From: an uncultured Flavobacteriaceae bacterium
GTDB taxonomy: Bacteria > Bacteroidota > Bacteroidia > Flavobacteriales > Flavobacteriaceae
Assembly: GCA_913062575.1 (NCBI GenBank)
Contig: CAJXVT010000012.1
Span: 1-51,022, forward strand
Direction: 5' to 3'
DNA length: 51,022 bases
The stretch's first letter is position 1. Each line of letters opens with the position of its first letter. Below, piece by piece: positions 1 through 9,007 of this stretch. Position numbers and translations under genes: made by a program. The notes under the pieces were generated by a model that was not told the DNA's origin, did not search any database, and saw only the letters and a program-made list of their open reading frames with translations.

Positions 1-1
1 A

Positions 2-967
2 AATCCAACAACCGAAACTATTGATGGCTTTGAGGATGTAAAGCCAATGGTCTTTGCAGGAATTTACCCCGTTGATACAGATGATTATGAAGAGTTGCGC
101 TATTCGATGGAAAAGTTACAATTAAACGACGCTTCTTTAGTGTTTCAGCCTGAAAGCTCAGCCGCTTTAGGTTTTGGTTTTCGTTGTGGGTTTTTAGGAA
201 TGTTGCACATGGAAATTATTCAAGAACGTTTAGAGCGTGAGTTTAATATGACAGTAATTACCACGGTGCCCAATGTGTCCTATTACGCATACACTAGAAA
301 AAAACCAAAAGAAATTGTTTTACTAAACAACCCGACAGATTTACCAGAGCCTTCAACATTAGATCGTGTAGAAGAACCTTATATCAAAGCTTCAATTATC
401 ACAAAATCAGAGTTTGTTGGACAAGTGATGTCGTTGTGTATTGAAAAACGTGGGCTGATTACAAATCAAACATATTTAACAACAGAGCGAGTTGAGTTGA
501 CTTTTGATATGCCTTTGGCAGAAATTGTATTCGATTTTTATGATCGTTTGAAAACGGTTTCTAAAGGATATGCCTCGTTTGATTATCATCCGATTGGGAT
601 GAGAGAATCGAAACTTGTACGAGTGGATATTCTTTTGAATGGGCAACCTGTTGATGCGCTTTCTGCGCTCTTACATGCAGACAATGCATATAGTATTGGT
701 AAAAAAATTACTGAAAAGTTAAAGCAACTAATTCCGAGGCAACAGTTTGATATTCCTATTCAGGCATCAATAGGTGCTAAAATTATTGCAAGAGAAACAA
801 CCAAAGCATTGCGTAAAGATGTAACTGCAAAATGTTATGGTGGAGATATTTCTAGAAAGCGTAAATTATTAGAAAAACAGAAAAAAGGAAAGAAGCGTAT
901 GCGTCAAGTTGGTAATGTAGAAATTCCACAAGAAGCGTTTATGGCGGTTTTAAAGTTGAATGATTAA
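2..967 (+). CDS. lepA: Elongation factor 4 (LepA), C-terminal part, truncated by window edge
   Basis: Ribosome-associated GTPase that remodels or back-translocates stalled elongation complexes; cytoplasmic. The frame is open from base 2, so only the C-terminal ~320 residues are present; the GTPase domain lies upstream of the window. Visible are the EF-G-like domain III/V region, with the conserved [15 protein letters not shown] stretch, and the LepA-specific C-terminal domain with [20 protein letters not shown] followed by a Lys/Arg-rich tail ([16 protein letters not shown]) that contacts the ribosome. These motifs separate LepA from EF-G, TypA and RF3. The first in-frame ATG in the window (base 47) is internal and not a start. 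An intrinsic terminator follows 24 bases after the stop. Confidence 0.97.
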   Translation, partial: NPTTETIDGFEDVKPMVFAGIYPVDTDDYEELRYSMEKLQLNDASLVFQPESSAALGFGFRCGFLGMLHMEIIQERLEREFNMTVITTVPNVSYYAYTRKKPKEIVLLNNPTDLPEPSTLDRVEEPYIKASIITKSEFVGQVMSLCIEKRGLITNQTYLTTERVELTFDMPLAEIVFDFYDRLKTVSKGYASFDYHPIGMRESKLVRVDILLNGQPVDALSALLHADNAYSIGKKITEKLKQLIPRQQFDIPIQASIGAKIIARETTKALRKDVTAKCYGGDISRKRKLLEKQKKGKKRMRQVGNVEIPQEAFMAVLKLND

Positions 968-990
968 TTAACTTGTCCTTATTAGTATAT

Positions 991-1022
991 AAAACGCTTT
1001 CAAATTTTGGAAGCGTTTTTTT
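991..1022 (+). terminator. Intrinsic terminator after lepA
   Basis: A 9-bp perfect stem (AAAACGCTT at 991-999 with AAGCGTTTT at 1011-1019, 11-nt loop) runs directly into a T tract. It lies between lepA and ansA, so ansA should have its own promoter. I could not find a good TAnnTTTG element in the 50 bases before ansA. Confidence 0.85.
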
Positions 1023-1075
1023 GTGAGACTAATTCAAATATTAGTAATAAATTTACCCAATCAAATTTTAAGTAA

Positions 1076-2110
1076 ATGGCAAACCAACCTAATATATTGC
1101 TAATCTATACCGGAGGTACAATTGGAATGATCAAAGATTATGAAACCAATGCCTTAAAAGCATTTAATTTCGAAAAGTTGTTAGATCGAATTCCAGAATT
1201 GAGACAGCTAAACTGTAGTATAGATACCCATTCTTTTGAAGAGCCTATTGATTCTTCAAATATGAATACAGATTATTATGTAACAATTGCAGAAGTAATT
1301 GAGGAGAAATATTCGGAGTTTGATGGTTTTGTTATTCTAACAGGATCAGATACGATGTCTTATACATCATCTGCATTGAGCTTTATGTTAGAAGATTTGG
1401 CAAAACCAATCATATTTACAGGTTCGCAATTACCAATTGGCCATTTAAGAACTGATGCTAAAGAGAATCTAATTACTTCTATTGAAATTGCCTGTTCTAG
1501 AAAAAACAACCTACCAATAATTACAGAAGTTTGTTTGTATTTCGAATACAAATTATACAGAGCGAACAGAACAACGAAAATTAATACTGAGCGGTTTGAA
1601 GCCTTTGCTTCTATGAATTATCCGCCTTTGGTAGAAAGTGGTGTACATCTAGATTTTAATTTTGATTTATTACATCAGCCTAAAGAGTATGATCAGAAAT
1701 TAATTGTAAGAAAGTCATTAATTAGCGATGTTATTATTTTAAAGTTATTTCCAGGGATAACAGAAAAAGCGATCAAAGCTATTCTCGATATTCCTGATTT
1801 AAAAGGAGTAGTTCTGGAAACGTATGGATCAGGAAATGCACCAACATATCCTTGGTTTGTGAAATTATTAGAGAAATCAATACAAAATGGCACACATATT
1901 GTGAACGTTACACAATGTGTTGGAGGTAGCATCATATTTGGACATTATGAAACAAGTATTGAGTTAAAAAGAATTGGAGTAATAGATGGAAAAGATATTA
2001 CTACAGAATCAGCTATCGCCAAATTAATGTATCTATTAGGAGAGGATATTCCTAAAAAAGAGTTTAAAAATTTATATGAAAAGCCATTGCGAGGAGAATT
2101 AGATTTTTGA
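1076..2110 (+). CDS. ansA: Type I L-asparaginase
   Basis: Hydrolyses L-asparagine to aspartate and ammonia. At 344 residues with no signal peptide it fits the cytoplasmic type I (AnsA) form. The N-terminal motif IYTGGTIGM (residues 10-18) carries the nucleophile Thr15, and LTGSDTMSYT (about 88-97) carries the Thr/Asp pair of the second catalytic triad; FTGSQLPIG follows. A conserved ANRTTKINTERFEAF segment lies mid-protein. The ATG at 1076 places TGGTIG at the usual distance from the N-terminus. It stands alone between the lepA terminator and the exb cluster, 263 bp away. The alternative, a GatD-like subunit of glutamyl-tRNA amidotransferase, is unlikely because the extra N-terminal domain is missing. 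Confidence 0.93.
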   Translation: MANQPNILLIYTGGTIGMIKDYETNALKAFNFEKLLDRIPELRQLNCSIDTHSFEEPIDSSNMNTDYYVTIAEVIEEKYSEFDGFVILTGSDTMSYTSSALSFMLEDLAKPIIFTGSQLPIGHLRTDAKENLITSIEIACSRKNNLPIITEVCLYFEYKLYRANRTTKINTERFEAFASMNYPPLVESGVHLDFNFDLLHQPKEYDQKLIVRKSLISDVIILKLFPGITEKAIKAILDIPDLKGVVLETYGSGNAPTYPWFVKLLEKSIQNGTHIVNVTQCVGGSIIFGHYETSIELKRIGVIDGKDITTESAIAKLMYLLGEDIPKKEFKNLYEKPLRGELDF

Positions 2111-2373
2111 TGAGAAAAGCAAATTTTAATGCCATTTTAATAGCATAAACAAAACTTCATTATTAAATTAATATATAATTGAGTTAAATTTTACTTTTTA
2201 GGCATAAAAACCTTGTTTTTTTTTTAGAGATTCAACATTTTTTTGTTAATTGGCACTCTCAAACGGATAAAATTTGAAATTCACTGATTTTATGTGAAAG
2301 AATTGGTATTGATTTGGAGATTACAATCAATATATTTAAACGAGTTAACTATTAAAATTAATTTATAACGAAG

Positions 2374-3093
2374 ATGAAAAAAGTATCAAACATCCTAACA
2401 GTAGCAGGGTTCATGTTTTTTGGAGCTATTCAATCAACTTTTGCTCAAGAAGTTGCTGAGTCAGAAACTTTCCACCAGGAATTAAAGAAACGTTTTATTG
2501 AAGGAGATCCTCAGTTTATGGGAATTGTATTAGTAGCCTTAATTTTAGGTTTAGCAATTGCTATTGAAAGAATTATCTATTTAAACATGGCAACGACAAA
2601 TACAAAGAAGTTGATTGCTAATGTTGATGAAGCATTAAGCTCAGGTGGTGTAGAAGCTGCTAAAGAAGTTTGTAGAAACTCTAAAGGACCAGTTGCATCT
2701 ATCTTTTATCAAGGATTAGACAGAATGGACGAAGGTGTTGAAGCTGCAGAAAAAGCTGTAGTTGGATACGGAGGAGTTCAGATGGGATTATTAGAGAAAA
2801 ACGTATCATGGTTATCATTATTTATTGCATTAGCACCAATGTTAGGGTTCATGGGAACTGTAATTGGGATGATTAAAGCATTTGATATGATTGCAGTTGC
2901 AAATGATATTTCTCCAGGAGTAGTAGCAGTTGGTATTAAAGTAGCACTTTTAACTACTGTATTTGGATTAGTTGTAGCAATTATCTTACAAATTTTTTAT
3001 AATTATATTGTTTCTAAAGTTGACAGTATCGTTAACAGTATGGAAGATGCTTCTATCTCTTTAATTGATTTATTAGTTAAATATAAAAAATAA
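2374..3093 (+). CDS. exbB: MotA/TolQ/ExbB proton channel family protein
   Basis: Inner-membrane proton-channel subunit that, with ExbD, uses the proton-motive force to drive TonB-type or Tol-type work at the outer membrane. It has 239 residues. An N-terminal hydrophobic segment ending in AQ (residues 1-25) looks like a signal peptide or extra membrane helix, common in Bacteroidota ExbB. Transmembrane helices lie at about 50-66, 140-162 and 185-212. The last two contain the family signatures LAPMLGFMGTVIGM and GIKVALLTTVFGLVVAI. It heads a four-gene run (gaps of 8, 3 and 17 bp) ending at the terminator at 4711. No tonB is in the run. No consensus promoter was found in the 263-bp upstream region; TAAAATTTG at about 2266 has one spacer base too many. 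Confidence 0.93.
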   Translation: MKKVSNILTVAGFMFFGAIQSTFAQEVAESETFHQELKKRFIEGDPQFMGIVLVALILGLAIAIERIIYLNMATTNTKKLIANVDEALSSGGVEAAKEVCRNSKGPVASIFYQGLDRMDEGVEAAEKAVVGYGGVQMGLLEKNVSWLSLFIALAPMLGFMGTVIGMIKAFDMIAVANDISPGVVAVGIKVALLTTVFGLVVAIILQIFYNYIVSKVDSIVNSMEDASISLIDLLVKYKK

Positions 3094-3101
3094 GCAACAT
3101 T

Positions 3102-3572
3102 ATGAAAAGTAATAAATTATCAAAATATTTAAATATTTTTATCGCACTTATTGCTGTTGTTGGAGCTATTTTATTTATTAGAGTTTTTTTAGAAGATGTA
3201 ACGGCAATTGAAACTGATGAAGCAATTCAAAATAGCGTCATCAGTCCAATTATATTTTTCTCTACTGCTTTATTATATTTAGCCGTAGGAACAACAGTAT
3301 TGATGTCTGTTTTAGCGTTAGTTAAAAATCCTGAAAACTTAAAAAAGACTGCACTAGGAGTTGGAGTATTAGGTGTGATTTTAGTTTTAGCATATTTCAC
3401 TGGAGATAGCGCAGCAGTTGCAGATCCACAAGGAAAAGTTCTCTTAGGTGGAGAAGAAGGTTCTTCTACTAACCAATGGGTAAGTACAGGTATCTGGTAT
3501 AGTATGTTCTTAGGTGCAATAGCCGGAGCATTCTTTGTATACGATTTATTTAAAGGATTAATTAAATCTTAA
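3102..3572 (+). CDS. Small integral membrane protein of the exb cluster
   Basis: Function unknown. The 156-residue protein has four likely transmembrane helices (about 9-27, 50-72, 82-100 and 131-150) joined by short loops, and no catalytic motif that I can recognise. It sits 8 bp after exbB and 3 bp before the first exbD, so it is almost certainly co-transcribed and perhaps translationally coupled with them. A small membrane protein at this position between exbB and two exbD genes is, to my recollection, usual in Flavobacteriia. That makes an accessory or assembly subunit of the Exb motor a reasonable inference, but nothing in the sequence proves it. Confidence 0.8.
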   Translation: MKSNKLSKYLNIFIALIAVVGAILFIRVFLEDVTAIETDEAIQNSVISPIIFFSTALLYLAVGTTVLMSVLALVKNPENLKKTALGVGVLGVILVLAYFTGDSAAVADPQGKVLLGGEEGSSTNQWVSTGIWYSMFLGAIAGAFFVYDLFKGLIKS

Positions 3573-3575
3573 ACT

Positions 3576-4202
3576 ATGGCAAGAAGAGAAACCCCAGAAA
3601 TTAATGCAGGTTCTATGGCGGATATTGCCTTCTTGTTATTAATCTTTTTCCTTGTAACAACTACAATGGATGTGGATTCAGGTATTTCTAAGAAATTATC
3701 TGAAAAACCACCAAAAGATTATGTACCACCTGTAATTAAAGAAAAAAATATATTTGAAGTTAATATCAATAGAAACAATGAACTGTTGGTTGAAGGCGAA
3801 ACAATGAAAATTGGTGAGTTAACAGCAGCAGCGATAGAATTTATTGATAATGGAGGAGGAGATGGAAAAGTAATTGACGGTGTTTCTACTGGTTCATGTG
3901 ACTATTGTAAAGGCGCAAGAAAAGCTACTTCTTCAGATCATCCAAATAAAGCAATTATTTCTGTTCAAAGTGATCGAGGTACTGAATATGGAGTGTACAT
4001 TAAAGTTCAAAATGAATTATTAAGAGCGTATACAGAATTAAGGAATAGATTGGCTTTAGATAAATATAATGTTTCTTATGATGTGCTTGAAAAACAGTAT
4101 AAGAAAGATAGAGACAATGCAGATTTGAAGAGAAAGGTGGAAGATATTAAGACCAGTTATCCTCAAATTTTATCTGATGCAGAACCAACTTCTGCTAACT
4201 AA
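3576..4202 (+). CDS. exbD: ExbD/TolR biopolymer transporter, long form with periplasmic CxxC
   Basis: Periplasmic-facing partner of ExbB. The single helix (about 12-31, GSMADIAFLLLIFFLVTTTM) carries Asp16, at the site of the essential protonatable Asp of ExbD/TolR. At 208 residues it is clearly longer than the usual ~130-150. Between the strand at 60-90 and the helix-rich end there is a Gly-rich loop with CDYC (Cys108, Cys111), and the last ~60 residues are charged and probably coiled. The first of two consecutive exbD genes, it starts 3 bp after the small membrane protein. The CxxC could be a disulfide or metal site; this is inference. Confidence 0.92.
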   Translation: MARRETPEINAGSMADIAFLLLIFFLVTTTMDVDSGISKKLSEKPPKDYVPPVIKEKNIFEVNINRNNELLVEGETMKIGELTAAAIEFIDNGGGDGKVIDGVSTGSCDYCKGARKATSSDHPNKAIISVQSDRGTEYGVYIKVQNELLRAYTELRNRLALDKYNVSYDVLEKQYKKDRDNADLKRKVEDIKTSYPQILSDAEPTSAN

Positions 4203-4219
4203 TATTAAAAACAAGTATT

Positions 4220-4687
4220 ATGTCTAAATTCGGAAAGAAGAAAAAACCAATGCCAGCTGTAAATACGGCTTCATTACCAGATATTGTTTTTATGTTATTG
4301 TTCTTTTTCATGGTAACAACTGTGATGAGAGAAACAGAATTAAAGATAGAAACTCCAAGCTTACCAAATGCAACAGAAGTGAAAAAACTGGAGCATAAAA
4401 GTTTAGTGAGTACAATTTATGTGGGTAAAGCTAAAGATACTAAATTAGGTACTGGTGATAAAATTCAATTGAATGACAAAATCGCTACAGCTGATGACAT
4501 TCCAACTTTCATTTTTAATGAAAGAGCTCCTAAATCTGAAGAAGAGATTAAATATATGACCACTTCTATTAAAGCAGACGTAGAGTCAAGTGTTGGAACA
4601 ATTACAGACATTAAATTAAAACTAAGAGATGTAAATGCTTTAAAATTAAGTTTATCGAGTCGTAAAATAGCTGAGATTAAACAGTAA
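4220..4687 (+). CDS. exbD: ExbD/TolR biopolymer transporter, short form
   Basis: Second ExbD-type subunit, 155 residues. The Lys-rich cytoplasmic N-terminus (KFGKKKKP) is followed by one helix at about 19-37 (SLPDIVFMLLFFFMVTTVM) with the conserved Asp21, then a periplasmic domain. It lacks the CxxC loop of its neighbour. Two unlike ExbD proteins beside one ExbB suggest a heteromeric motor, since known ExbB5-ExbD2 complexes hold two ExbD copies. The stop is followed 23 bp later by a strong intrinsic terminator, which closes the exb operon. Confidence 0.93.
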   Translation: MSKFGKKKKPMPAVNTASLPDIVFMLLFFFMVTTVMRETELKIETPSLPNATEVKKLEHKSLVSTIYVGKAKDTKLGTGDKIQLNDKIATADDIPTFIFNERAPKSEEEIKYMTTSIKADVESSVGTITDIKLKLRDVNALKLSLSSRKIAEIKQ

Positions 4688-4710
4688 AGTATTTATAGTA
4701 ACTTTATATA

Positions 4711-4743
4711 AAAAGGGCAATCATATGATTGCCCTTTTTTTTA
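4711..4743 (+). terminator. Intrinsic terminator of the exb operon
   Basis: Perfect 14-bp inverted repeat (AAAAGGGCAATCAT at 4711-4724 with its complement at 4725-4738) with no unpaired loop in the linear sequence, followed by a T tract. It separates the exb operon from the PorT-like gene. Confidence 0.92.
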
Positions 4744-4788
4744 TACAAAAAGAGTATCTTTAACGTTATAAGTATTGTACCTATATTC

Positions 4789-5451
4789 ATGAAAAAAACA
4801 ATTACCTTTTTTAGTTTAATAATCTCTTTAGCTCTTTATGCACAAAAAGATTCATTACAATTAGGAGATAAGTATCTCGAGGATCAATTGTATTTTGGTA
4901 TTACCTATAACCAGCTATTTGATCAACCAAATGCCGTTATCGGCAGTGGCTTTTCGTATGGTATTAGTGCAGGCTATATCAGAGATGTCTCTCTGGTTAA
5001 AAGCGGTAAAATAGCCTTAGGAATTGGAATTGGTTTTGCTTTTGATTCCTTTAGTCATGGGTATAAAGTGTCAAATACTAGTAATTCAGTTGTAATTGAC
5101 CTAGATTCAAATATAGCTACCAGAAGTCGATTGAAATTGCATTCATTAGAGTTTCCCTTTGAATTTAGATGGAGAACATCTGACGCTAATAAATATAGGT
5201 TTTGGAGGGTTTATACAGGATTTAAGATTACCTATAGCCTTAAGAATACCTTTGATTATGGAGCAAACACATATAGTAATATTGAACGATTTAATAAAGT
5301 TCAATACGGGTTAACTGCATCAGCAGGGTATTCTACATTCAACTTTAGTTTGTTTTACGGATTAACACCTTTATTTAAAAACGCTGTATTAGGAGAGCCG
5401 TCAATTGATACTAAGCAAATAAAACTTGGAATTTTGTTCTATATTTTATAG
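4789..5451 (+). CDS. PorT-like outer-membrane beta-barrel protein
   Basis: Secreted 220-residue protein. Start chosen at ATG 4789, which gives a signal peptide (MKKTITFFSLIISLALYAQ); an in-frame ATG at 4729 lies inside the exb terminator and is rejected. The rest alternates aromatic and polar residues (LYFGITYNQLF, FEFRWRTS, GLTASAGYSTFNFSLFYGL) and ends in ILFYIL, all typical of an eight-stranded outer-membrane barrel in the porin/PorT-like family. It may relate to type IX secretion PorT, but I cannot confirm orthology by eye, and flavobacterial genomes carry several such paralogues. The terminal codons overlap the convergent PAP2-like gene: the two stop codons lie in 5446-5451. Confidence 0.75.
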   Translation: MKKTITFFSLIISLALYAQKDSLQLGDKYLEDQLYFGITYNQLFDQPNAVIGSGFSYGISAGYIRDVSLVKSGKIALGIGIGFAFDSFSHGYKVSNTSNSVVIDLDSNIATRSRLKLHSLEFPFEFRWRTSDANKYRFWRVYTGFKITYSLKNTFDYGANTYSNIERFNKVQYGLTASAGYSTFNFSLFYGLTPLFKNAVLGEPSIDTKQIKLGILFYIL

Positions 5452-6045
5452 AAAAGCGTGAATTGTAACTTGCCCAATTAAGCCAATAAAAAAACCGAAA
5501 TAGATTTCTAAAGGAGTGTGAGCTTTTAAATGCAATCTTGAACTTGCCAAAACGCCCGTTAGAATAATTAAAGCTATTGCAATTGGCAAAATAGAAATTG
5601 AATGAACACTGCCATAGATAAGAAAAAATGCGAGTGCACTACTCATTGACATGATATGTAAGCTTGATTTTATTTTAAAATAGAATAGAAAATAAATGAT
5701 TAATAAGGCTACGTTTATCCCAAAAAATAACACACCTAATTCTCTGAATACAGGAATATTATATAACAAACTTCCCAGGGCATAAAAGATAATTACCATT
5801 ATAAATAAAGGAATCTTTCTTTCCTTAATATTGCTAACTTTAAAATTAGTAATCAGGCCTAAAGCTTTTAATATTGTCAACGAAATTATAGGTAATATAT
5901 AAGTTGTAAAAAAGACGATGCTAATTAATAGATATCGACGATTCTTATCTATTACATCTGGTGTTATTGATAAGAAAATTAATACGCCAATTGTAGGAAT
6001 TACGATTGGGTGCAATATTACCGATATGAATTTATGAAATTTCAA
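5446..6045 (-). CDS. PAP2-superfamily-like integral membrane protein, active site eroded
   Basis: 199 residues with about six membrane helices. The C-terminal part has SSRLHLKAHTPLE: Ser169-Arg170, five residues, His176, three residues, Glu180. This matches the third PAP2 phosphatase motif (SRx5Hx3D) except Glu for Asp. Lys69-x6-Arg76 resembles the first motif (Kx6RP) without its Pro. The middle motif (PSGH) is not recognisable; SMSSAL at about 133-138 sits where it should be. The protein is therefore probably a PAP2-fold relative that may not be a standard lipid phosphatase. It is the last gene of asnS-rpoN-PAP2, with its start 3 bp after the rpoN stop. Its stop overlaps that of the convergent PorT-like gene. 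Confidence 0.6.
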   Translation of the reverse strand: MKFHKFISVILHPIVIPTIGVLIFLSITPDVIDKNRRYLLISIVFFTTYILPIISLTILKALGLITNFKVSNIKERKIPLFIMVIIFYALGSLLYNIPVFRELGVLFFGINVALLIIYFLFYFKIKSSLHIMSMSSALAFFLIYGSVHSISILPIAIALIILTGVLASSRLHLKAHTPLEIYFGFFIGLIGQVTIHAFL

Positions 6046-6048
6046 AAA

Positions 6049-7503
6049 CTAGATTTCTTTACGTAATCGTGCTACAGGAATATCTAGTTGTTCTCTATAC
6101 TTAGCAACAGTTCTTCTAGCTATTGGGTACCCTTTTTCTTTTAAAACAGCTGATAGTTTATCATCAGTTAGAGGTTTTAGTTTGTTTTCTTTACCAATTA
6201 CTGTTTCAAGAATTTTTTTAATTTCTTTAGTTGAAACATCCTCTCCTTGATCGTTTTTCATAGATTCAGAAAAGAATTCTTTTATTAATTTTGTGCCATA
6301 AGGAGTAGATACATACTTGCTATTGGCAACTCTAGAAACGGTAGAAATATCCATTCCAATTTGTTCTGCAATGTCTTTTAAAATCATTGGCTTTAACTTG
6401 CGCTCATCACCAGTTAAAAAGTAATCATATTGATACTGCATAATGCAGTTCATAGTTACTAACAAGGTTTGTTGACGTTGTCTAATTGCATCAATAAACC
6501 ATTTTGCAGCATCTAACTTTTGCTTAATAAACATCACGGCATCTTTCTGAGTTTTTGTTTTTTCTTTTGATTCTTGATAGCCTTTAAGCATGTTGTTATA
6601 TTCCCTCGATACATGTAGTTCTGGAGCGTTTCTAGAGTTTAACGTTAAATCTAAATTACCATCAATAATTTTTATAGAAAAATCAGGAACTATCTGTTCT
6701 GCAATTTTATTATTCCCAGCGTAAGAACTTCCTGGTTTGGGGTTTAATTTGCTTATTTCTTTAATAATATCTTTTAGTTGTTCTTCAGAAACATCAAATT
6801 TCTCCATCAATTTTTTATAATGCTTCTTTACAAAATGATCAAAAGAGTTTTCTAAGATGTCAATAGCTAAGCTTCTTATTGGTAGCTTAGGTTTAGATTT
6901 TAATTGAATAATTAAACACTCTTTTAAATCTCTACTACCTACACCAATAGGATCTAAATTTTGTACTACTCTAGTTAATAATTCAACTACATTTTCTTCA
7001 GTTGTAAAAACATTTTGAGTAAAGGCTAAATCATCAACTAAATCTAAAATATTTCTTCTAATATAACCGCTATCATCAATGCTACCTACTAAAAATTCTG
7101 CAATTATTCTTTCTTCTTCATTAATCCGAAAAGTATTTAGTTGGTTTTTTAAAGATTGATGGAATGTTGTTCCGGCAGCATATGGAATATTTCTTTCTTC
7201 ATCATCAGATGAATAATTATTTGCCTGTGTTTTGTAACTTGGAATTTCATCGTCACTTAAATATTCATCAATATTGATGTCTTCAGCTTCAATTTTTTCA
7301 TTTCCAACATCTTCGTATTCATTAGCTAAAGAGTCATCAAATTCTGTTTCTTCTTTTTCTGTATCTAATGCTGGGTTTTCTTCTATTTCTTGTTTTAAAC
7401 GCTCTTCAAAAGCTTGAGTAGGCAACTGTATTAACTTCATCAACTGTATTTGTTGAGGAGATAATTTTTGCAGTAACTTAAAATTTAAACTTTGTTTTAG
7501 CAT
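6049..7503 (-). CDS. rpoN: RNA polymerase sigma-54 factor
   Basis: Alternative sigma factor recognising -24/-12 promoters and needing AAA+ activators. At 484 residues it is near family length. The N-terminus has the Gln/Leu-rich activator-interacting region (SLNFKLLQKLSPQQIQLM and following), then an acidic region II (residues ~55-100, many Asp/Glu), the core-binding region and the C-terminal DNA-binding part. The RpoN box ARRTVAKYRE at residues 462-471 is exact. A helix-turn-helix precedes it (about 375-395, LKDIAEQIGMDISTVSRVANS). It begins 22 bp after asnS and is probably read from the asnS promoter. No bacterial enhancer-binding protein gene is in the window. Confidence 0.97.
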   Translation of the reverse strand: MLKQSLNFKLLQKLSPQQIQLMKLIQLPTQAFEERLKQEIEENPALDTEKEETEFDDSLANEYEDVGNEKIEAEDINIDEYLSDDEIPSYKTQANNYSSDDEERNIPYAAGTTFHQSLKNQLNTFRINEEERIIAEFLVGSIDDSGYIRRNILDLVDDLAFTQNVFTTEENVVELLTRVVQNLDPIGVGSRDLKECLIIQLKSKPKLPIRSLAIDILENSFDHFVKKHYKKLMEKFDVSEEQLKDIIKEISKLNPKPGSSYAGNNKIAEQIVPDFSIKIIDGNLDLTLNSRNAPELHVSREYNNMLKGYQESKEKTKTQKDAVMFIKQKLDAAKWFIDAIRQRQQTLLVTMNCIMQYQYDYFLTGDERKLKPMILKDIAEQIGMDISTVSRVANSKYVSTPYGTKLIKEFFSESMKNDQGEDVSTKEIKKILETVIGKENKLKPLTDDKLSAVLKEKGYPIARRTVAKYREQLDIPVARLRKEI

Positions 7504-7525
7504 TTAATATTTTTTGATAAAGGGA

Positions 7526-8959
7526 TTAAAACTCTGCGTTTTGTGGTGTTCTTGGAAAAGGAATTACGTCTCTAATATTCCCCATTCCAGTTGCAAATTG
7601 AACCAAACGCTCAAAACCTAAACCAAAACCAGAATGCACTGCTGTACCAAATTTACGAGTATCTAAATACCACCATAATTCTTGTTCATCAATATCTAAT
7701 GCCGCCATTTTTTCTTTCAAGACATCTAAACGTTCTTCACGCTGTGCTCCTCCAACGATTTCTCCAATACCTGGAAATAAAACATCCATTGCTCTTACAG
7801 TTTTTCCATCTTCGTTTAAACGCATATAAAATGCTTTAATGTTTGCTGGATAATCAAATAAAATCACAGGACATTTAAAGTGTTTTTCAACTAAGAAACG
7901 CTCATGTTCAGATTGTAAATCTACTCCCCATTCGTTAATTGGGTATTGAAATTTTTTCTTTTTGTTGGGCTTAGAATTACGTAGAATATCTATTGCTTCT
8001 GTATAACTAACTCTTTTAAAGTTGTTTTCTACAACAAAGTTTAACTTTTCTAATAAAGTCATGTCACTTCGTTGTACTTGAGGTTTTGTTTTTTCTTCGT
8101 CAGCAAAACGCTTGTCTAAAAAGGCTAAATCATCTTTACAATGTTCTAAAACATATTCTAAGACAGATTTGATAAAGTCCTCAGAAAGGTCCATGTTTCC
8201 ATCTAAATCCATAAAAGCTACTTCTGGTTCAATCATCCAAAATTCGGCTAAATGACGTGTTGTATTTGAGTTCTCAGCTCTAAAAGTAGGGCCAAAAGTA
8301 TATACTTTACCTAATGCCATTGCGTAGGTCTCTGCTTCTAATTGACCAGAAACAGTTAGGTTGGTTTCTTTACCAAAAAAATCTTGCTTAAAATCAATAG
8401 ATCCATCTTCGTTTAATGGTGCTTTATTCGCTTCAAATGCAGAAACTCCAAACATTTCTCCAGCTCCTTCTGCATCAGATCCTGTAATGATTGGTGTATT
8501 TACATAATTGAAACCGTTTTCTTGAAAATATTTATGTACTGCAAAAGATAGTTTAGAACGCACTCTCATTACTGCACTAAACGTATTTGTTCTAATACGT
8601 AAATGTGCATTTTCTCTTAAAAACTCTAAGCTGTGTTTTTTTGGCTGAATTGGATATTCATCTGGATTAGAATCACCCAAAATCTCTAAGTATGTTACCT
8701 GAATTTCTACTGATTGTCCTTTTCCTTGACTTTCTGCTAAAATTCCTTTAATGGCTACAGCAGCTCCCGTATTAATTCTTTTTAAAAGCGCTTCGTCTGT
8801 ATTTTCAAAATCAACAACACATTGTATATTGTTGATTGTTGAACCATCATTTAAAGCAATAAAGCGGTTGCTTCTAAAAGATCTCACCCAACCATTAATG
8901 GTTATTTCTTGTGAAAATTTGTCTGATTGTAATAATTCTAATACGCTACTTCTTGTCAT
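7526..8959 (-). CDS. asnS: Asparaginyl-tRNA synthetase
   Basis: Class II synthetase charging tRNA-Asn. It has 477 residues from the ATG at 8959 (MTRSSVLELLQ). An in-frame ATG 51 bases upstream lies against the promoter element at 9008-9015 and is rejected. The N-terminal OB-fold anticodon-binding domain (ITINGWVRSFRSNRFIALND) is followed by the catalytic domain with motif 2 (FGPTFRAENSNTTRHLAEFWMIEPE) and motif 3 (GFGLGFERLVQFATG). The NTTRHLAEFWM signature separates AsnS from AspS, which usually has TDRQPEF. First gene of the asnS-rpoN-PAP2-like operon. Confidence 0.97.
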   Translation of the reverse strand: MTRSSVLELLQSDKFSQEITINGWVRSFRSNRFIALNDGSTINNIQCVVDFENTDEALLKRINTGAAVAIKGILAESQGKGQSVEIQVTYLEILGDSNPDEYPIQPKKHSLEFLRENAHLRIRTNTFSAVMRVRSKLSFAVHKYFQENGFNYVNTPIITGSDAEGAGEMFGVSAFEANKAPLNEDGSIDFKQDFFGKETNLTVSGQLEAETYAMALGKVYTFGPTFRAENSNTTRHLAEFWMIEPEVAFMDLDGNMDLSEDFIKSVLEYVLEHCKDDLAFLDKRFADEEKTKPQVQRSDMTLLEKLNFVVENNFKRVSYTEAIDILRNSKPNKKKKFQYPINEWGVDLQSEHERFLVEKHFKCPVILFDYPANIKAFYMRLNEDGKTVRAMDVLFPGIGEIVGGAQREERLDVLKEKMAALDIDEQELWWYLDTRKFGTAVHSGFGLGFERLVQFATGMGNIRDVIPFPRTPQNAEF

Positions 8960-9007
8960 CTTCTTAAAATAAATATTATCTAATACCATCAATGTGATAT
9001 AGAGAAG

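Noticed and set aside
3102..3572. Possibility that the small exb membrane protein is a TonB
   Set aside because: No single N-terminal helix, Pro-rich linker or C-terminal TonB domain; instead about four helices.
4729..4788. Upstream in-frame ATG for the PorT-like gene
   Set aside because: It lies within the intrinsic terminator of the exb operon; the ATG at 4789 gives a normal signal peptide.
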